Of a stretch of DNA of 64,000 bases, positions 53,783 to 63,911 are shown one piece after another. Numbering within the stretch: position 1 is the first letter of the stretch; every line of letters begins with the position of its first letter. The DNA is from an uncultured Flavobacteriaceae bacterium (GTDB lineage: Bacteria; Bacteroidota; Bacteroidia; Flavobacteriales; Flavobacteriaceae). The notes under the pieces are model-generated. The model searched no databases. It saw only the letters and a list, made by a program, of their open reading frames with translations, and was not told the origin of the DNA. The stretch lies in the NCBI GenBank assembly GCA_913020295.1, contig CAJWAA010000014.1, forward strand, positions 1 through 64,000. Reading direction: 5' to 3'. The translations under genes and the position numbers were made by a program.

Positions 53783-54541
53783 ATGTTGACAAAAAGAATT
53801 ATACCTTGTTTGGACATTAAAGACGGACGAACTGTCAAGGGAGTGAATTTTGTAGACCTACGTGATGCTGGTGATCCGATAGAACTGGCTTGCCGCTACA
53901 ATAGAGTGGGTGCTGACGAGTTAGTTTTTTTGGATATTTCGGCAACGGAGCAAAAGAGAAAAACACTTGCAGATCTGGTATTAAAAGTAGCGGCAGCACT
54001 TGACATTCCCTTTACGGTTGGTGGAGGAATTAGCAGTGTTGAAGATGCCAAAAAATTGTTGCGAAATGGGGCTGACAAAGTATCAATTAATTCAGCTGCA
54101 GTTCGACGTCCAGAACTGATCAATGAGTTGGCGGATGCCTTTGGCAATCAATGTGTGGTGGTGGCTATTGATGCCAAAAAAGTTAATGATAGTTGGCTTG
54201 TACATTTAGTGGGAGGTAAGGTCCCTACTTTAATAGACTTGAATGAATGGGCTCGAGAAGCAGAGTTTCGTGGTGCAGGAGAAATTCTTTTTACATCTAT
54301 GGATCATGACGGAACTAAAAACGGATTTGCCAATACTGCATTGGCTGAACTGACGGAAAAGGTGAACATTCCAATCATAGCATCGGGTGGAGCTGGAAAT
54401 ACTCAGCATTTTGTGGATACTTTTAAAAAAGGAAAAGTTGATGCCGCCTTAGCAGCCAGTGTTTTTCACTTTGGTGAAATCCACATACCTGAACTCAAAC
54501 AGATTTTAAAGAAAGAAAACATTCCAACAAGAATCATCTGA
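53783..54541 (+). CDS. hisF: imidazole glycerol phosphate synthase subunit HisF
   Basis: Cyclase barrel paired with HisH, 252 residues. Asp in [47 protein letters not shown] and [11 protein letters not shown] are diagnostic. The last base is shared with the hisIE start codon (TGATG). Confidence 0.97.
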   Translation: MLTKRIIPCLDIKDGRTVKGVNFVDLRDAGDPIELACRYNRVGADELVFLDISATEQKRKTLADLVLKVAAALDIPFTVGGGISSVEDAKKLLRNGADKVSINSAAVRRPELINELADAFGNQCVVVAIDAKKVNDSWLVHLVGGKVPTLIDLNEWAREAEFRGAGEILFTSMDHDGTKNGFANTALAELTEKVNIPIIASGGAGNTQHFVDTFKKGKVDAALAASVFHFGEIHIPELKQILKKENIPTRII

Positions 54542-55140
54542 TGAAAACAGCCAATTTCAATAAAAATAAAGATGGCCTTTTACCGGCCATAGTTCAAGAT
54601 GCGCAAACCCTAAAAGTTTTAATGTTAGGGTATATGAATCACGAAGCTTTTGAAAAGACCCAGTCCTCTGGAAAGGTCACTTTTTTTAGCAGAAGCAAAA
54701 AAAGATTATGGACTAAAGGAGAGGAAAGTGGGAATTTTTTAAAATTAGTTTCCGTCAAGGTAGATTGTGATAAAGACACTCTTTTGATAACAGCTTCTCC
54801 TCTTGGACCAACTTGTCACCAAGGAACGGATACCTGTTGGGGAGAAGATAACAAATCGGATTTGAGTTTTGTCAGAAAATTGGAGGCTGTTATCGAAGAT
54901 CGTCAAAATAAACCTTCAAAGGATAGCTATGTCAGCAGTTTGTTTGATAAAGGTATCCATAAAATTGCTCAAAAAGTGGGAGAGGAGAGTATCGAAACTG
55001 TTATAGAAGCCATTGCTGACAATGACCCGTTTTTTATGGAGGAGGCTGCAGATTTATTTTTTCACTACCTGATTTTGTTAAAATCGAAAGGAAAATGTCT
55101 TAAGGATGTTCTTACAATTTTAGAGGAACGAGAGCGCTAA
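54541..55140 (+). CDS. hisI: bifunctional phosphoribosyl-AMP cyclohydrolase / phosphoribosyl-ATP pyrophosphatase
   Basis: HisIE fusion of 199 residues. The HisI part (1 to about 110) has the zinc and magnesium residues of VKVDCDKDTLL and PTCHQGTDTCW; the HisE part (about 115-199) has GIHKIAQKVGEESIETVIEA and MEEAADLFFHYLILL. Last gene of the operon, so all enzymes after PRPP are encoded in one unit (order GDCBHAFI/E). Confidence 0.96.
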   Translation: MKTANFNKNKDGLLPAIVQDAQTLKVLMLGYMNHEAFEKTQSSGKVTFFSRSKKRLWTKGEESGNFLKLVSVKVDCDKDTLLITASPLGPTCHQGTDTCWGEDNKSDLSFVRKLEAVIEDRQNKPSKDSYVSSLFDKGIHKIAQKVGEESIETVIEAIADNDPFFMEEAADLFFHYLILLKSKGKCLKDVLTILEERER

Positions 55141-55197
55141 GCTCTTTATTATGATAATGTATAAAATTTTGTAATTTTCTAAAGGTCAAAATATCAT

Positions 55198-56961
55198 ATG
55201 ATGAAAAAAGCGCCTCTAATTATTGGCTTATGTTTTTTGTTAGCCTGTAATTTTTTCAATCAAGAAAAAAGATCTCAAAATAATTTTGATAACTTTTTGG
55301 AGGACTACTTCCAAGAATCACTAAAGTTATACCGTATCAATGCAACTTTTTTAGGGGATAATCGCTACAACGACAGTCTGCCAGATTTTTTATCTTCAGA
55401 GTTTCTGGCTAAAGAAAAACATTTTTTTACTCTTTTTAAAGAACGTCTCTCTCAATTTGAGGATCCGTATTTGACATCAGACCAGTTAATGAGTAAAGAT
55501 ATTCTTCTTCGCGATCTGAAATTGAAGTTAAAAGAGAGCAGTTTTAACAAAGATTTGATGCCCATTGATCAAATGTGGACTTTCCAACTTACCATAGGTC
55601 AATTAGCCTCAGGAAAGGGAGCTCAACCTTTTGTTACCCCAAATGATTACCGAAACTGGCTTATTCGCTTAGAGGGTTATATGAGATGGATGTCCAGCGC
55701 AGAAGAAAAAATGAAAGAGGGTATCGAAAAGGGATATGTTTTACCAAAATCCCTAATCAAAAAAGTAATTCCACAATTGGCTGTGATGACAAGTCCAGAA
55801 GTAACGTCTCATTTATTCTATAATCCCATCAAAAACATGCCCGATAGATTTACACAGGAAGAAAAAGCCGAATTAATTGGTGCATATAAGCAAATGATCA
55901 CCGATAAAATCATTCCTGCCTATCAAACTCTTCATGATTTTATGGCTGGGCCCTATTTTGAAGCGGGTAGAGAGAGTAGTGGTTATGGTGTATTTCCAGA
56001 TGGTGAGGATTATTATAAGTATGCTATACAAGTTTACACCACTACAGATATGTCTGCCGATGAAATTCATAATTTGGGGCTAAAGGAAGTGGCGCGTATC
56101 CGTAGTGAAATGAAAAAGGTCATGCAAGAGGTTGGGTTTAAAGGCACTCTACTGGAATTTTTTGAACATGTACGAACATCTAGAGACTTAATGCCATTCG
56201 ATACTGCGGAACAAGTGATTGATAACTTCAATTTAATGTATAAAAGGATAAAACCTTTTGTGGATGAACAATTTGATCTTCAACCCAAAACCCCGTTTGA
56301 AATAAGACGAGTAGAGACTTTTAGAGAAAAATCAGCTGCAGCTCATTACAACAGAGGTTCTTTAGACGGCTCAAGACCAGGAATTTTTTATGTACCCATT
56401 CCGGATGTAGGAAAATACAATGTCTTTGACAATGAAGCCCTGTTTTTGCACGAGGCCATACCCGGTCATCATTTTCAAATTTCCATTCAACAGGAGAATC
56501 AAAAGCTACCCAATTTTCGAAAGAACTCTTTTTATAGTGCTTTTTCTGAGGGCTGGGCACTATACACTGAATCTTTGGGGAAAGAAATGGGATTATATGA
56601 CGATCCTTATCAATATTTCGGTATGCTCAATATGGAAATGCACCGCGCTATTCGTTTGGTGGTGGACACAGGTCTACATTCAAAAGGCTGGTCAAGAGAA
56701 CAAGCGATTGCTTACTCTTTAGAAAACGAAGGAGACTCAAAAGCTAAACTTACTTCAGAAATAGAACGTTATATGGCTAATCCCGCTCAAGCTCTTTCCT
56801 ATAAAATTGGACAGCTTAAGATTCAAGAACTACGGAGCTTGGCTGAAAAAGAAATGGGGGATCGTTTTGATATCAAAACCTTCCACAGAAAGGTTTTGGA
56901 GGATGGTGCAATTCCTCTTAGTATTTTAGAGAAAAAAATAAATTCTTGGATCGCTGAATAA
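55198..56961 (+). CDS. DUF885 family lipoprotein (putative metallopeptidase)
   Basis: A 587-residue protein with a lipoprotein signal (MMKKAPLIIGLCFLLAC, lipobox cysteine at 17). The DUF885 zinc motif FLHEAIPGHHFQIS and the later ENEGDSKAKLTSEIERYMANPAQALSY block are intact, together with SFYSAFSEGWALYTESLG. DUF885 proteins are predicted peptidases of unknown substrate. A cell-surface or periplasmic role is likely. It follows hisIE by 57 bases. Confidence 0.88.
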   Translation: MMKKAPLIIGLCFLLACNFFNQEKRSQNNFDNFLEDYFQESLKLYRINATFLGDNRYNDSLPDFLSSEFLAKEKHFFTLFKERLSQFEDPYLTSDQLMSKDILLRDLKLKLKESSFNKDLMPIDQMWTFQLTIGQLASGKGAQPFVTPNDYRNWLIRLEGYMRWMSSAEEKMKEGIEKGYVLPKSLIKKVIPQLAVMTSPEVTSHLFYNPIKNMPDRFTQEEKAELIGAYKQMITDKIIPAYQTLHDFMAGPYFEAGRESSGYGVFPDGEDYYKYAIQVYTTTDMSADEIHNLGLKEVARIRSEMKKVMQEVGFKGTLLEFFEHVRTSRDLMPFDTAEQVIDNFNLMYKRIKPFVDEQFDLQPKTPFEIRRVETFREKSAAAHYNRGSLDGSRPGIFYVPIPDVGKYNVFDNEALFLHEAIPGHHFQISIQQENQKLPNFRKNSFYSAFSEGWALYTESLGKEMGLYDDPYQYFGMLNMEMHRAIRLVVDTGLHSKGWSREQAIAYSLENEGDSKAKLTSEIERYMANPAQALSYKIGQLKIQELRSLAEKEMGDRFDIKTFHRKVLEDGAIPLSILEKKINSWIAE

Positions 56962-56971
56962 AATCAATCCT

Positions 56972-57649
56972 ATGCAAATTATAAATCCGGATCTATTTTC
57001 ATTTTTTTCCAAACTTAAGGAAAACAATAATCGTGATTGGTTTCAATCCAACAAAGCCAAATTCAAACTATTGGAGGGTCAGGTAAAGTTGTTTATGAAA
57101 CAGATTGAAGAAAATCTTCAAATTCATGATAAGATCGAAAAAGCCAAAATGTTTCGTATATACAGAGATGTTCGTTTTTCAAAAAACAAAACACCTTATA
57201 AAAACCATTTTGGAATTGCTTTTCACCGAGAAAAGCCTGCACTTAGGGGAGGTTACTACCTTCATTTGGAGCCCGATAATAGTTTCTTGGGGGTTGGTTT
57301 TTGGGCACCCAATCCGAAGGATTTGTTTCGCATTCGTAAAGAACTAGAGTTTGATGCAGATGAGTTAAAAACCCTTATGGCCGATACCACTTTTAAAAAA
57401 TATTGGGGTAAACTATCTGGGGATGAGGTTAAGACTGCTCCAAAAAGCTTCTCTAAAGAACACCCTAATATTGATTTAATCAAAAAGAAACAGTACGTTT
57501 TTGTCAAAAACTTCTCAGATAAAGAAGTCCTTTCTACCGTATTTATTGAGGAGATTGATACTCATTTTCAAAAGATACGTCCCTTTTTTGATTACATGAG
57601 CAATATCTTAACAACCGATCTTAACGGGGTAAGCCTTTTGGAAGATTAA
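56972..57649 (+). CDS. DUF2461 (TIGR02453) family protein
   Basis: A 225-residue cytosolic protein. FFSKLKENNNRDWFQSNK, MFRIYRDVRFSKNKTPYKNHFG and GGYYLHLEPDNSFLGVGFWAP are the conserved blocks of DUF2461. Function unknown. It starts 10 bases after the DUF885 gene, so both probably share a transcript. Confidence 0.9.
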   Translation: MQIINPDLFSFFSKLKENNNRDWFQSNKAKFKLLEGQVKLFMKQIEENLQIHDKIEKAKMFRIYRDVRFSKNKTPYKNHFGIAFHREKPALRGGYYLHLEPDNSFLGVGFWAPNPKDLFRIRKELEFDADELKTLMADTTFKKYWGKLSGDEVKTAPKSFSKEHPNIDLIKKKQYVFVKNFSDKEVLSTVFIEEIDTHFQKIRPFFDYMSNILTTDLNGVSLLED

Positions 57650-57880
57650 TTATATTATACTTTAACAATGAATCAATTTTGATTATCACTTTAATTTTCT
57701 ATGTATTAGTAATGAATTGATTAGCAAGAATAAATTCTAAAATGTTTTTCTATAATTAATATTATGTCAAATAGAAAAATAAAGAATCTATTATCCACTC
57801 TTCGATTAAAATTCGGTTAAAAAAATTTCAAAGTGATATGAGTATTTATTATTTTTTAAAATATTGATTTAGATAGTTCT

Positions 57881-58222
57881 ATGAATAAAAAATTAAACAG
57901 CTTATCTGATTTAGCTAAAATAAAATTCGAAGGGTTGGTTCCTGATCAAGAGGAGACCATTGATCCTGATCCTGATTTCATTCCACAGAACTTAGAAGCC
58001 CATTTCAGTAAAAAAGGCAGAGCTGGAAAGGTCGTCACCCTCATCAAAGGATTTGAAGGAGACCATGAAGCACTAAAATCCTTAGCCAAAACACTTAAAC
58101 AAACCGTAAACACTGGTGGAACAGTAAAAAACGCTGAAATTCTTATTCAAGGTAACTACCGGGATCAAATCATTGATAAACTTAAGGAAATGGGTCATAA
58201 AGTCAAACGCATAGGAGGTTGA
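57881..58222 (+). CDS. SUI1/eIF1-like translation initiation factor (YciH type)
   Basis: A 113-residue protein. The C-terminal SUI1 domain (about 45-113: KAGKVVTLIKGFEG-like RAGKVVTLIKGFEGDHEALKSLAKT…, AEILIQGNYRDQIIDKLKEMGHKVKRIGG) is complete, with the usual GNYR block. Bacterial YciH can influence start-site fidelity in vitro, but its in vivo role is uncertain. It ends 1 base before the end of convergent ung. The 231 bases upstream hold no recognised gene. Confidence 0.9.
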   Translation: MNKKLNSLSDLAKIKFEGLVPDQEETIDPDPDFIPQNLEAHFSKKGRAGKVVTLIKGFEGDHEALKSLAKTLKQTVNTGGTVKNAEILIQGNYRDQIIDKLKEMGHKVKRIGG

Positions 58223-58223
58223 C

Positions 58224-58859
58224 CTACAAGCCCCAATTGATGGGTTCTTTTCCTTTTGCTGCCAAATAATCATTTGTTTTAGAAAAATGACCATTGCCGA
58301 ACCAATACCCCCTATTGGCACTCAAGGGAGAAGGGTGTCCTGAGGTCAAAACACAATGTTTTTCTCTATCGATCAGTTTTAATTTTTGTTTTGCATAGCC
58401 TCCCCACAATAAAAACACAATATTTTCATATTGATCAGAGAGGAGTTCGATCACTTGATCGGTAAATTTTTCCCAGCCTTTACCCTGATGGCTGCCTGCC
58501 CTGTGGGCCTCTACGGTCAGGGTGGCGTTAAGCAGCAACACCCCTTGCTCGGCCCAAGGACTTAAATCACCACTTTTGGGATATGGGGTTTGAACATCTT
58601 TTTCCAATTCCTTAAAAATATTGATCAATGATGGCGGATGAGGAATCCCTGCGGGTACAGAGAAACACAGGCCATGCGCTTGCCCAGGTCCGTGATAAGG
58701 ATCTTGGCCCAGAATCACTACTTTTGTTTTTTCAGGTGCACAAAGGTCAAAGGCATTAAAAATGAACTTTCCGGGAGGAAAACATTTGGCAGATCCGTAG
58801 GCTGATTTTACAAAATCAATCAGTCCTTTAAAATAAACCGATTCGAAAGTGTTCTGCAA
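58224..58859 (-). CDS. ung: uracil-DNA glycosylase, family 1
   Basis: A 211-residue enzyme that removes uracil from DNA. The water-activating loop is VVILGQDPYHGPGQAHGLCFSVP (Asp53), followed by LLLNATLTVEAHRAGSH and the DNA-intercalation loop TSGHPSPLSANRG. Divergent from mutS2, 73 bases apart. Confidence 0.97.
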   Translation of the reverse strand: MQNTFESVYFKGLIDFVKSAYGSAKCFPPGKFIFNAFDLCAPEKTKVVILGQDPYHGPGQAHGLCFSVPAGIPHPPSLINIFKELEKDVQTPYPKSGDLSPWAEQGVLLLNATLTVEAHRAGSHQGKGWEKFTDQVIELLSDQYENIVFLLWGGYAKQKLKLIDREKHCVLTSGHPSPLSANRGYWFGNGHFSKTNDYLAAKGKEPINWGL

Positions 58860-58902
58860 TATATTTTCCCAATGCGGATGTATGCTTACTGCGATGATTT
58901 CT

Positions 58903-58910
58903 TAATTTTG
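58903..58910 (+). promoter_or_regulatory. -7 box of mutS2
   Basis: TAATTTTG fits TAnnTTTG and lies 22 bases before the ATG at 58933. No -33 TTTG was found at the expected distance. Confidence 0.4.
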
Positions 58911-58932
58911 TATGGCTAATTTAGAAAAATAG

Positions 58933-61092
58933 ATGGGTTACCTCCCAAAAAAAACACTTGAGGATCTCGAATTTTTTGAGGTTACGGAACAGATCGCTGA
59001 TTTTGCCATTACTCCTATGGGCAAGGCATCATGTATTGCTTTAGGGCCTATGGCTGACCGAGACACCATGCTCAAAGAACTTCATTCGGTTTCCGAGTAC
59101 TTGGCTTCTTTTGATAATGAAAACAGGATCCCCAATCACGGATTTGAGGACCTCTCCCCGGCCTTTAAATTGCTGAAGATAGAGAATAGCGTATTGGAAA
59201 TTACGGCTTTTAGAAACATCGCCGCGGCATCACATACGGTCAACACACTTTTAGTATTCCTAAACAAATTCAAGACCTACTACCCCTCCCTACTTTCCTT
59301 GGGAAGCGAAATAGAGATTAATAAAGAAATCAAAAAAGAAGTCGACAGTGTCATTGATCGATTTGGAGAAGTCCGAGACAACGCCTCGGAAAATCTCTAC
59401 AACCTAAGAAAACAAATTCAAGCCCTAAAAGGTAAAATATCCCAAAGTTTTAACAAAGCCTTGTCACATTACCAAAACTTGGACTATCTGGATGATATCC
59501 GAGAATCGGTGGTCGAAAACAAGCGGGTATTGGCTGTAAAAGCCATGTATCGTAGAAAAGTAAAAGGAGGCATTATGGGCAGTTCCAAAACTGGAAGTAT
59601 TGTTTTTATTGAACCCGAAGCTACACTTAATTTTTCGAGAGAACTTCAAAATCTTTTTTTTGAGGAATCCGAAGAAATCAAAAAAATACTGAGTCAGCTC
59701 ACGGAATATTTGCGTCCGCAATTGGACTTGATCAAATATTACCAAAGTTATTTGATCGATATCGACACGATTTTTGCCCGTGCGCGCTATGCCCAAGCCA
59801 TCAATGGCTTGCTTCCAATTTTCTCGGACCAACAAGAATTGGAGCTAAAAAACGCCTACCACCCCCTACTCTTTCGTACCCATCAGTTGGAAAACAAAAA
59901 AACCTTTCCTCAAGACATTCATTTGCATACCCAAAGCAGGGTCGTTGTTATATCGGGCCCCAATGCTGGAGGAAAGAGTATTACCTTAAAAACCGTGGGC
60001 TTGCTTCAGTTGATGTTGCAAAGCGGCATACTAATACCCGTACACGAAAAAAGCAGGGTATGTTGGTTTGATCGTATCCTTACAGACATTGGAGACAATC
60101 AATCAATTGAAAACCACCTGAGTACCTATTCCTATCGCCTTAAAAACATGAAAGGTTTTTTGAAAAAATGCGATGACAAAACCCTCTTTTTGATCGATGA
60201 ATTCGGTACAGGTTCCGATCCCGAATTGGGAGGTGCGCTGGCCGAGGTCATTCTGGAAGATTTATACGAGCGACAATCTTTTGGACTCATTACTACCCAC
60301 TATGCTAACCTTAAACTACTGGCTGATGAGCAGCCGGCTATGATGAATGCCAATATGCAGTTTGACGACAAAACCTTGGAACCCGTATTCAAACTTATTT
60401 TAGGAGAAGCCGGAAGTTCTTTTACTTTTGAAGTAGCCCAAAAAAATGGCATTCCCTTTAGTTTGATCAACCGCGCCAAAAAGAAAATTGAACGTGGAAA
60501 AGTACGCTTTGATGCGACTATCGCCAAAATGCAAAAAGAACGTTACCAGATGGCTCAAACCGGAAAGTCGCTGAAGGAGAAAGAGAATAAGTTCGAAAAT
60601 GAGTCGGATCGACTAGAGAAACTGAATGAAAAATTAAAATCAAAATTGGTTAACTATCAGGAATTATTCGATCACAACCAACGGATGATTGTCCTTGGAA
60701 ACAAACTCAATGACTTGGCGGAACGATTCTTCCAAAACAATAAAAAAAGGCCTTTGATCGCAGACTTATTGCGCCTGATAGAAGCAGAAAATGCCAAGAG
60801 AAAACGTAAGACAGCCGCCCAAGCCAAAAAAGACCGTGAGTTGAAAAAAGAAGTTGCCAAAGAAGTGAATCATAAACTTGTGAGTATTCGTAAGGAAAAA
60901 AAGAAAAATAAAACAATAACACCCCCTCCCGTATCTAAACCTGTAATTGATCTTAAAGTGGGAGATAAAGTAAGGATGGTGGATGGAAAATCTGTGGGAA
61001 GTATTGATGCCATAGAGAAGCAAAAAGCAATTGTCAACTACGGTTTGTTTACCACTCAAGTGAGTTTAGACCAATTGGAAATCGCTAATTGA
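58933..61092 (+). CDS. mutS2: MutS2-type ATPase lacking the Smr nuclease domain
   Basis: A 719-residue MutS-family protein. Order: core and lever helices (1-300), ATPase with Walker A SGPNAGGKS (341-349), LFLIDEFGTGSDPELGG and TTHYANLKLL, a long basic coiled coil (about 515-655), and a KOW-like end (LKVGDKVRMVDGKSVGSIDAIEK). It stops there: the C-terminal Smr endonuclease domain of full MutS2 (about 780 residues in Bacillus) is missing and no Smr remnant follows. Ribosome rescue or suppression of recombination are family roles; without Smr any nuclease step would need another protein. Confidence 0.92.
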   Translation: MGYLPKKTLEDLEFFEVTEQIADFAITPMGKASCIALGPMADRDTMLKELHSVSEYLASFDNENRIPNHGFEDLSPAFKLLKIENSVLEITAFRNIAAASHTVNTLLVFLNKFKTYYPSLLSLGSEIEINKEIKKEVDSVIDRFGEVRDNASENLYNLRKQIQALKGKISQSFNKALSHYQNLDYLDDIRESVVENKRVLAVKAMYRRKVKGGIMGSSKTGSIVFIEPEATLNFSRELQNLFFEESEEIKKILSQLTEYLRPQLDLIKYYQSYLIDIDTIFARARYAQAINGLLPIFSDQQELELKNAYHPLLFRTHQLENKKTFPQDIHLHTQSRVVVISGPNAGGKSITLKTVGLLQLMLQSGILIPVHEKSRVCWFDRILTDIGDNQSIENHLSTYSYRLKNMKGFLKKCDDKTLFLIDEFGTGSDPELGGALAEVILEDLYERQSFGLITTHYANLKLLADEQPAMMNANMQFDDKTLEPVFKLILGEAGSSFTFEVAQKNGIPFSLINRAKKKIERGKVRFDATIAKMQKERYQMAQTGKSLKEKENKFENESDRLEKLNEKLKSKLVNYQELFDHNQRMIVLGNKLNDLAERFFQNNKKRPLIADLLRLIEAENAKRKRKTAAQAKKDRELKKEVAKEVNHKLVSIRKEKKKNKTITPPPVSKPVIDLKVGDKVRMVDGKSVGSIDAIEKQKAIVNYGLFTTQVSLDQLEIAN

Positions 61093-61436
61093 TGTCTCCC
61101 GTATAGATATAACTTCCATTGCCATTTCTGTCATTTTTGGTTCAGAATGCACCTCAAATAGGAAAAAAAGAGATTTTCCATTTTGCTCATCTGACCGGGG
61201 TAAGTGCCACTTTTTTTTGAAAAGCGAGGCATTGAAGTAATCGAAATAATTGTATTGGTCATAAGCGAAAAAATAGCCGAAAAAATATTACTTGGCCACG
61301 CAAGCGATTTTTGGAATTCTAAAAATATTGGGTAGGCCTTTTCGTTTGGTTTTTCTCGTTTAGTTTTTATCCCTCCACTTTACCAATTTATTGCATATAA
61401 TGCCTTTGCCAAAAATAGATTTCTTTTAGGCTAAGC
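61093..61436. other. non-coding gap between mutS2 and the symporter gene
   Basis: There are 344 bases between convergent genes, with stop codons in all frames. A small hairpin AAGT/ACTT followed by eight T occurs near 61200-61220 and TAGGC/GCCTA at 61427-61439, but neither is a strong terminator. No recognisable protein remnant (in particular no Smr domain) was found. Confidence 0.5.
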
Positions 61437-62723
61437 CTATGACCATTTTTTTTTGGGATACTCACTAAGTTTATCTACAGATTTGGCCACTAGCATAGAG
61501 ACGGATGCATCTCCGGTAATGTTTACAACGGTTCTACACATGTCCAAAGGACGGTCTATGGCAAAGATTAGTGCCAATCCTGCTTCGGGGATTCCAGCTT
61601 GTCCAAGCACAATGACAAGCATGACCATCCCTGCCCCTGGAACTGCTGCAGCTCCTATAGAAGCCAAAGTTGCGGTCATAATGATGCCCAATTGAGTTCC
61701 CACGCTCAGATCCATTCCAAAAGCTTGAGCGATAAAAACTGCTGCAACTGCCTGATAAAGACTGGTGCCGTCCATATTTATGGTAGCACCTATGGGCAGT
61801 ACAAAACTGGCCACTTCTTCATCGACCCCCAAATACTCCTCCACCCTATCCATTGTTACGGGTAGTGTTGCTGCACTTGAACTGGAAGAAAAGGCCAATA
61901 ATTGGGCGGGAGCAATGCCTTCAATAAATTTTTTTGGATTAAATTTTACAAAGATTCGAACCATTAAAAGGTAAAACAATCCCATTAAAAACAAACCTAT
62001 CACCAAAGTAAGTGCGTACATACCCAAGGCACTGAACAATTCCAAACTGGGGGATTCGACCACCAATGCTGCCAATAGGGCAAATACACCATAGGGTGCG
62101 ACCAACATGATCAAATCGATTAGTTTGAGAATCACCTCATTGAAGGCATCGAAAAAATCTTTTACGGGCTTTGATTTTTCGGCGGGAATAAGAATCAACC
62201 CGATCCCGAAAAACAAAGCAAAAAAGATGACTTGAAGCATATTACCATTTTCTGTCGTGGCCTTAAAAATATTATCGGGAACCAAATCCACCAATGCCTG
62301 AAGGGGGCCGGCATCTTTTTGTTTTTGAGCAACGGCTTGTTTTTCTTCAGCATCCGATTGATAGGCTATAACCAGTTCTTGGCGGGTTTCTTCGCTAATA
62401 CTCTTCCCCGGCTTTATGGTGTTGACCATGATCAGCCCTATAATTACGGCAACCACCGTTGTCATTATGTAAATGCCAATGGTACGTCCACCCATTCGGG
62501 AGAGCCTGGAAATATCTTTAAGATCGGAAACCCCCTTGATCAAAGAACCCAGTATAAGGGGCATGGCGATGAGTTTGAGGGCATTAATAAAAATGGTGCC
62601 AAAGGGTTTTACCCAATGGGAAATCATTTGGGGACCTGACTCAAATGTGGTAAAAATCACTCCCACCAAAACTCCAAGGGTCATACCCAGTAAAATACTC
62701 CAGTGTAATGGTATTTTTTTCAT
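61437..62723 (-). CDS. dicarboxylate/amino acid:cation symporter (DAACS family)
   Basis: A 428-residue transporter with about eight membrane helices and two hairpins. The serine-rich hairpin LAFSSSSSAATLPVT, the NMDGT motif in GATINMDGTSLYQAV and the final AIDRPLDMCRTVVNITGDAS are diagnostic of the GltP/DctA/glutamate transporter fold. A charged 30-residue insert (EETRQELVIAYQSDAEEKQA…) lies between the early helices. Glutamate, aspartate or C4-dicarboxylates are likely substrates. Two inverted repeats lie just upstream: ATTGGG/CCCAAT (62733-62748) and GATCAAT/ATTGATC (62752-62778), possible leader structure or operator. Confidence 0.92.
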   Translation of the reverse strand: MKKIPLHWSILLGMTLGVLVGVIFTTFESGPQMISHWVKPFGTIFINALKLIAMPLILGSLIKGVSDLKDISRLSRMGGRTIGIYIMTTVVAVIIGLIMVNTIKPGKSISEETRQELVIAYQSDAEEKQAVAQKQKDAGPLQALVDLVPDNIFKATTENGNMLQVIFFALFFGIGLILIPAEKSKPVKDFFDAFNEVILKLIDLIMLVAPYGVFALLAALVVESPSLELFSALGMYALTLVIGLFLMGLFYLLMVRIFVKFNPKKFIEGIAPAQLLAFSSSSSAATLPVTMDRVEEYLGVDEEVASFVLPIGATINMDGTSLYQAVAAVFIAQAFGMDLSVGTQLGIIMTATLASIGAAAVPGAGMVMLVIVLGQAGIPEAGLALIFAIDRPLDMCRTVVNITGDASVSMLVAKSVDKLSEYPKKKWS

Positions 62724-62824
62724 GCGTTTAAAATTGGGTTAGCCCAATGAAGATCAATTTGATATCCAAGTATTGATCTCAAGCTTAAAATACCTGTCTG
62801 CTAATAGGCAAATTAAGTTTTATT

Positions 62825-63889
62825 TTATTTTTTGACAGTTCTGTTCAATAAAGTTAAATCTGCCAAAACCAAAGCGGCCATTGCCTCTACAATAGGAACA
62901 GCCCTTGGTACCACACAGGGGTCGTGTCTTCCTTTGCCCTGCATTTCTACGGTTTCTCCTTTGTTGTTGATGGTTTGCTGTGACTGCATAATGGTGGCCA
63001 CGGGTTTGAAAGCAACATTAAAGTAAATGTCCATTCCGTTAGAAATCCCTCCTTGGATTCCACCGGATTGGTTGGTTTGGGTAGTGCCATCATTATTGTA
63101 TAGATCATTGTGATTACTGCCCCTGTCTGTGGCGCCTGCAAAGCCACTTCCATATTCGAAACCCTTTACGGCATTGATAGAAAGCATGGCCTTTCCCAAT
63201 TCTGCATGTAGTTTGTTGAAAACAGGTTCTCCCAATCCCACGGGAACGTTTTGGATCACGCAACTGATTATACCTCCTACTGTATCACCCTCTTTGCGGA
63301 TTTGCTTAATATATTCCTCCATTTCGAATGCCTTCTGAGGGTCTGGGCAACGAACCGGGTTTTGCTCTATGGTATCAAAATCTACTTCTTGATAGGTTTT
63401 GTTCATTTGAATTTCACCAACTGAAGAAACATAGGCTGTAAATTTGATGTCATTGAGGAACTGTTTGGCGATGGCACCTGCCACTACTCTAGAGGCGGTC
63501 TCTCGGGCTGAACTTCTTCCCCCTCCACGATAATCCCTTACACCGTATTTATCATCGTAGACCTTATCGGCATGGGAAGGACGGTATTGATTCTTGATGT
63601 GGTCGTAATCCCTTGATTTCTGGTTGGTATTAAAAATAGCAAACCCAATGGGGACTCCGGTGGTTTTACCTTCAAAGATCCCGGAAAAAAATTCAACTTC
63701 ATCAGCTTCCTTTCTTTGGGTCACTATGGCCGATTGACCGGGTTTTCTGCGATTGAGATCCCTTTGGATGGCTTCTATATCCAAGTTAATTCCGGAGGGA
63801 CAACCGTCGATTACTCCACCGATTGCAGGCCCGTGGGACTCTCCAAAAGTGGTCAACTGAAACAGATTTCCAAATGTATTTCCTGACAT
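62825..63889 (-). CDS. aroC: chorismate synthase
   Basis: FMN-dependent last step of the shikimate pathway, 354 residues. [45 protein letters not shown], the RPSHAD and [18 protein letters not shown] blocks and [20 protein letters not shown] are intact. Followed, after about 100 bases on the same strand, by the symporter. Confidence 0.97.
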   Translation of the reverse strand: MSGNTFGNLFQLTTFGESHGPAIGGVIDGCPSGINLDIEAIQRDLNRRKPGQSAIVTQRKEADEVEFFSGIFEGKTTGVPIGFAIFNTNQKSRDYDHIKNQYRPSHADKVYDDKYGVRDYRGGGRSSARETASRVVAGAIAKQFLNDIKFTAYVSSVGEIQMNKTYQEVDFDTIEQNPVRCPDPQKAFEMEEYIKQIRKEGDTVGGIISCVIQNVPVGLGEPVFNKLHAELGKAMLSINAVKGFEYGSGFAGATDRGSNHNDLYNNDGTTQTNQSGGIQGGISNGMDIYFNVAFKPVATIMQSQQTINNKGETVEMQGKGRHDPCVVPRAVPIVEAMAALVLADLTLLNRTVKK

Positions 63890-63903
63890 GAGTTTTTAAA
63901 ATG

Positions 63904-63911
63904 CAAATATA
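63904..63911 (-). promoter_or_regulatory. -7 box of aroC
   Basis: The plus strand CAAATATA is TATATTTG on the minus strand, a full match to TAnnTTTG, and ends 14 bases before the aroC ATG. No -33 element was found before the window edge region at the usual spacing. Confidence 0.45.

Noticed and set aside
48157-55140. Histidine operon as recently acquired DNA because it looks somewhat richer in G and C than its flanks
   Set aside because: The difference is mild and judged only by eye; the gene order and fusions are normal for Bacteroidota, and there are no mobility genes or repeats around it.
61427-61439. TAGGC/GCCTA hairpin at the end of the symporter gene as a terminator
   Set aside because: The stem is only 5 bp and no T run follows on the minus strand.
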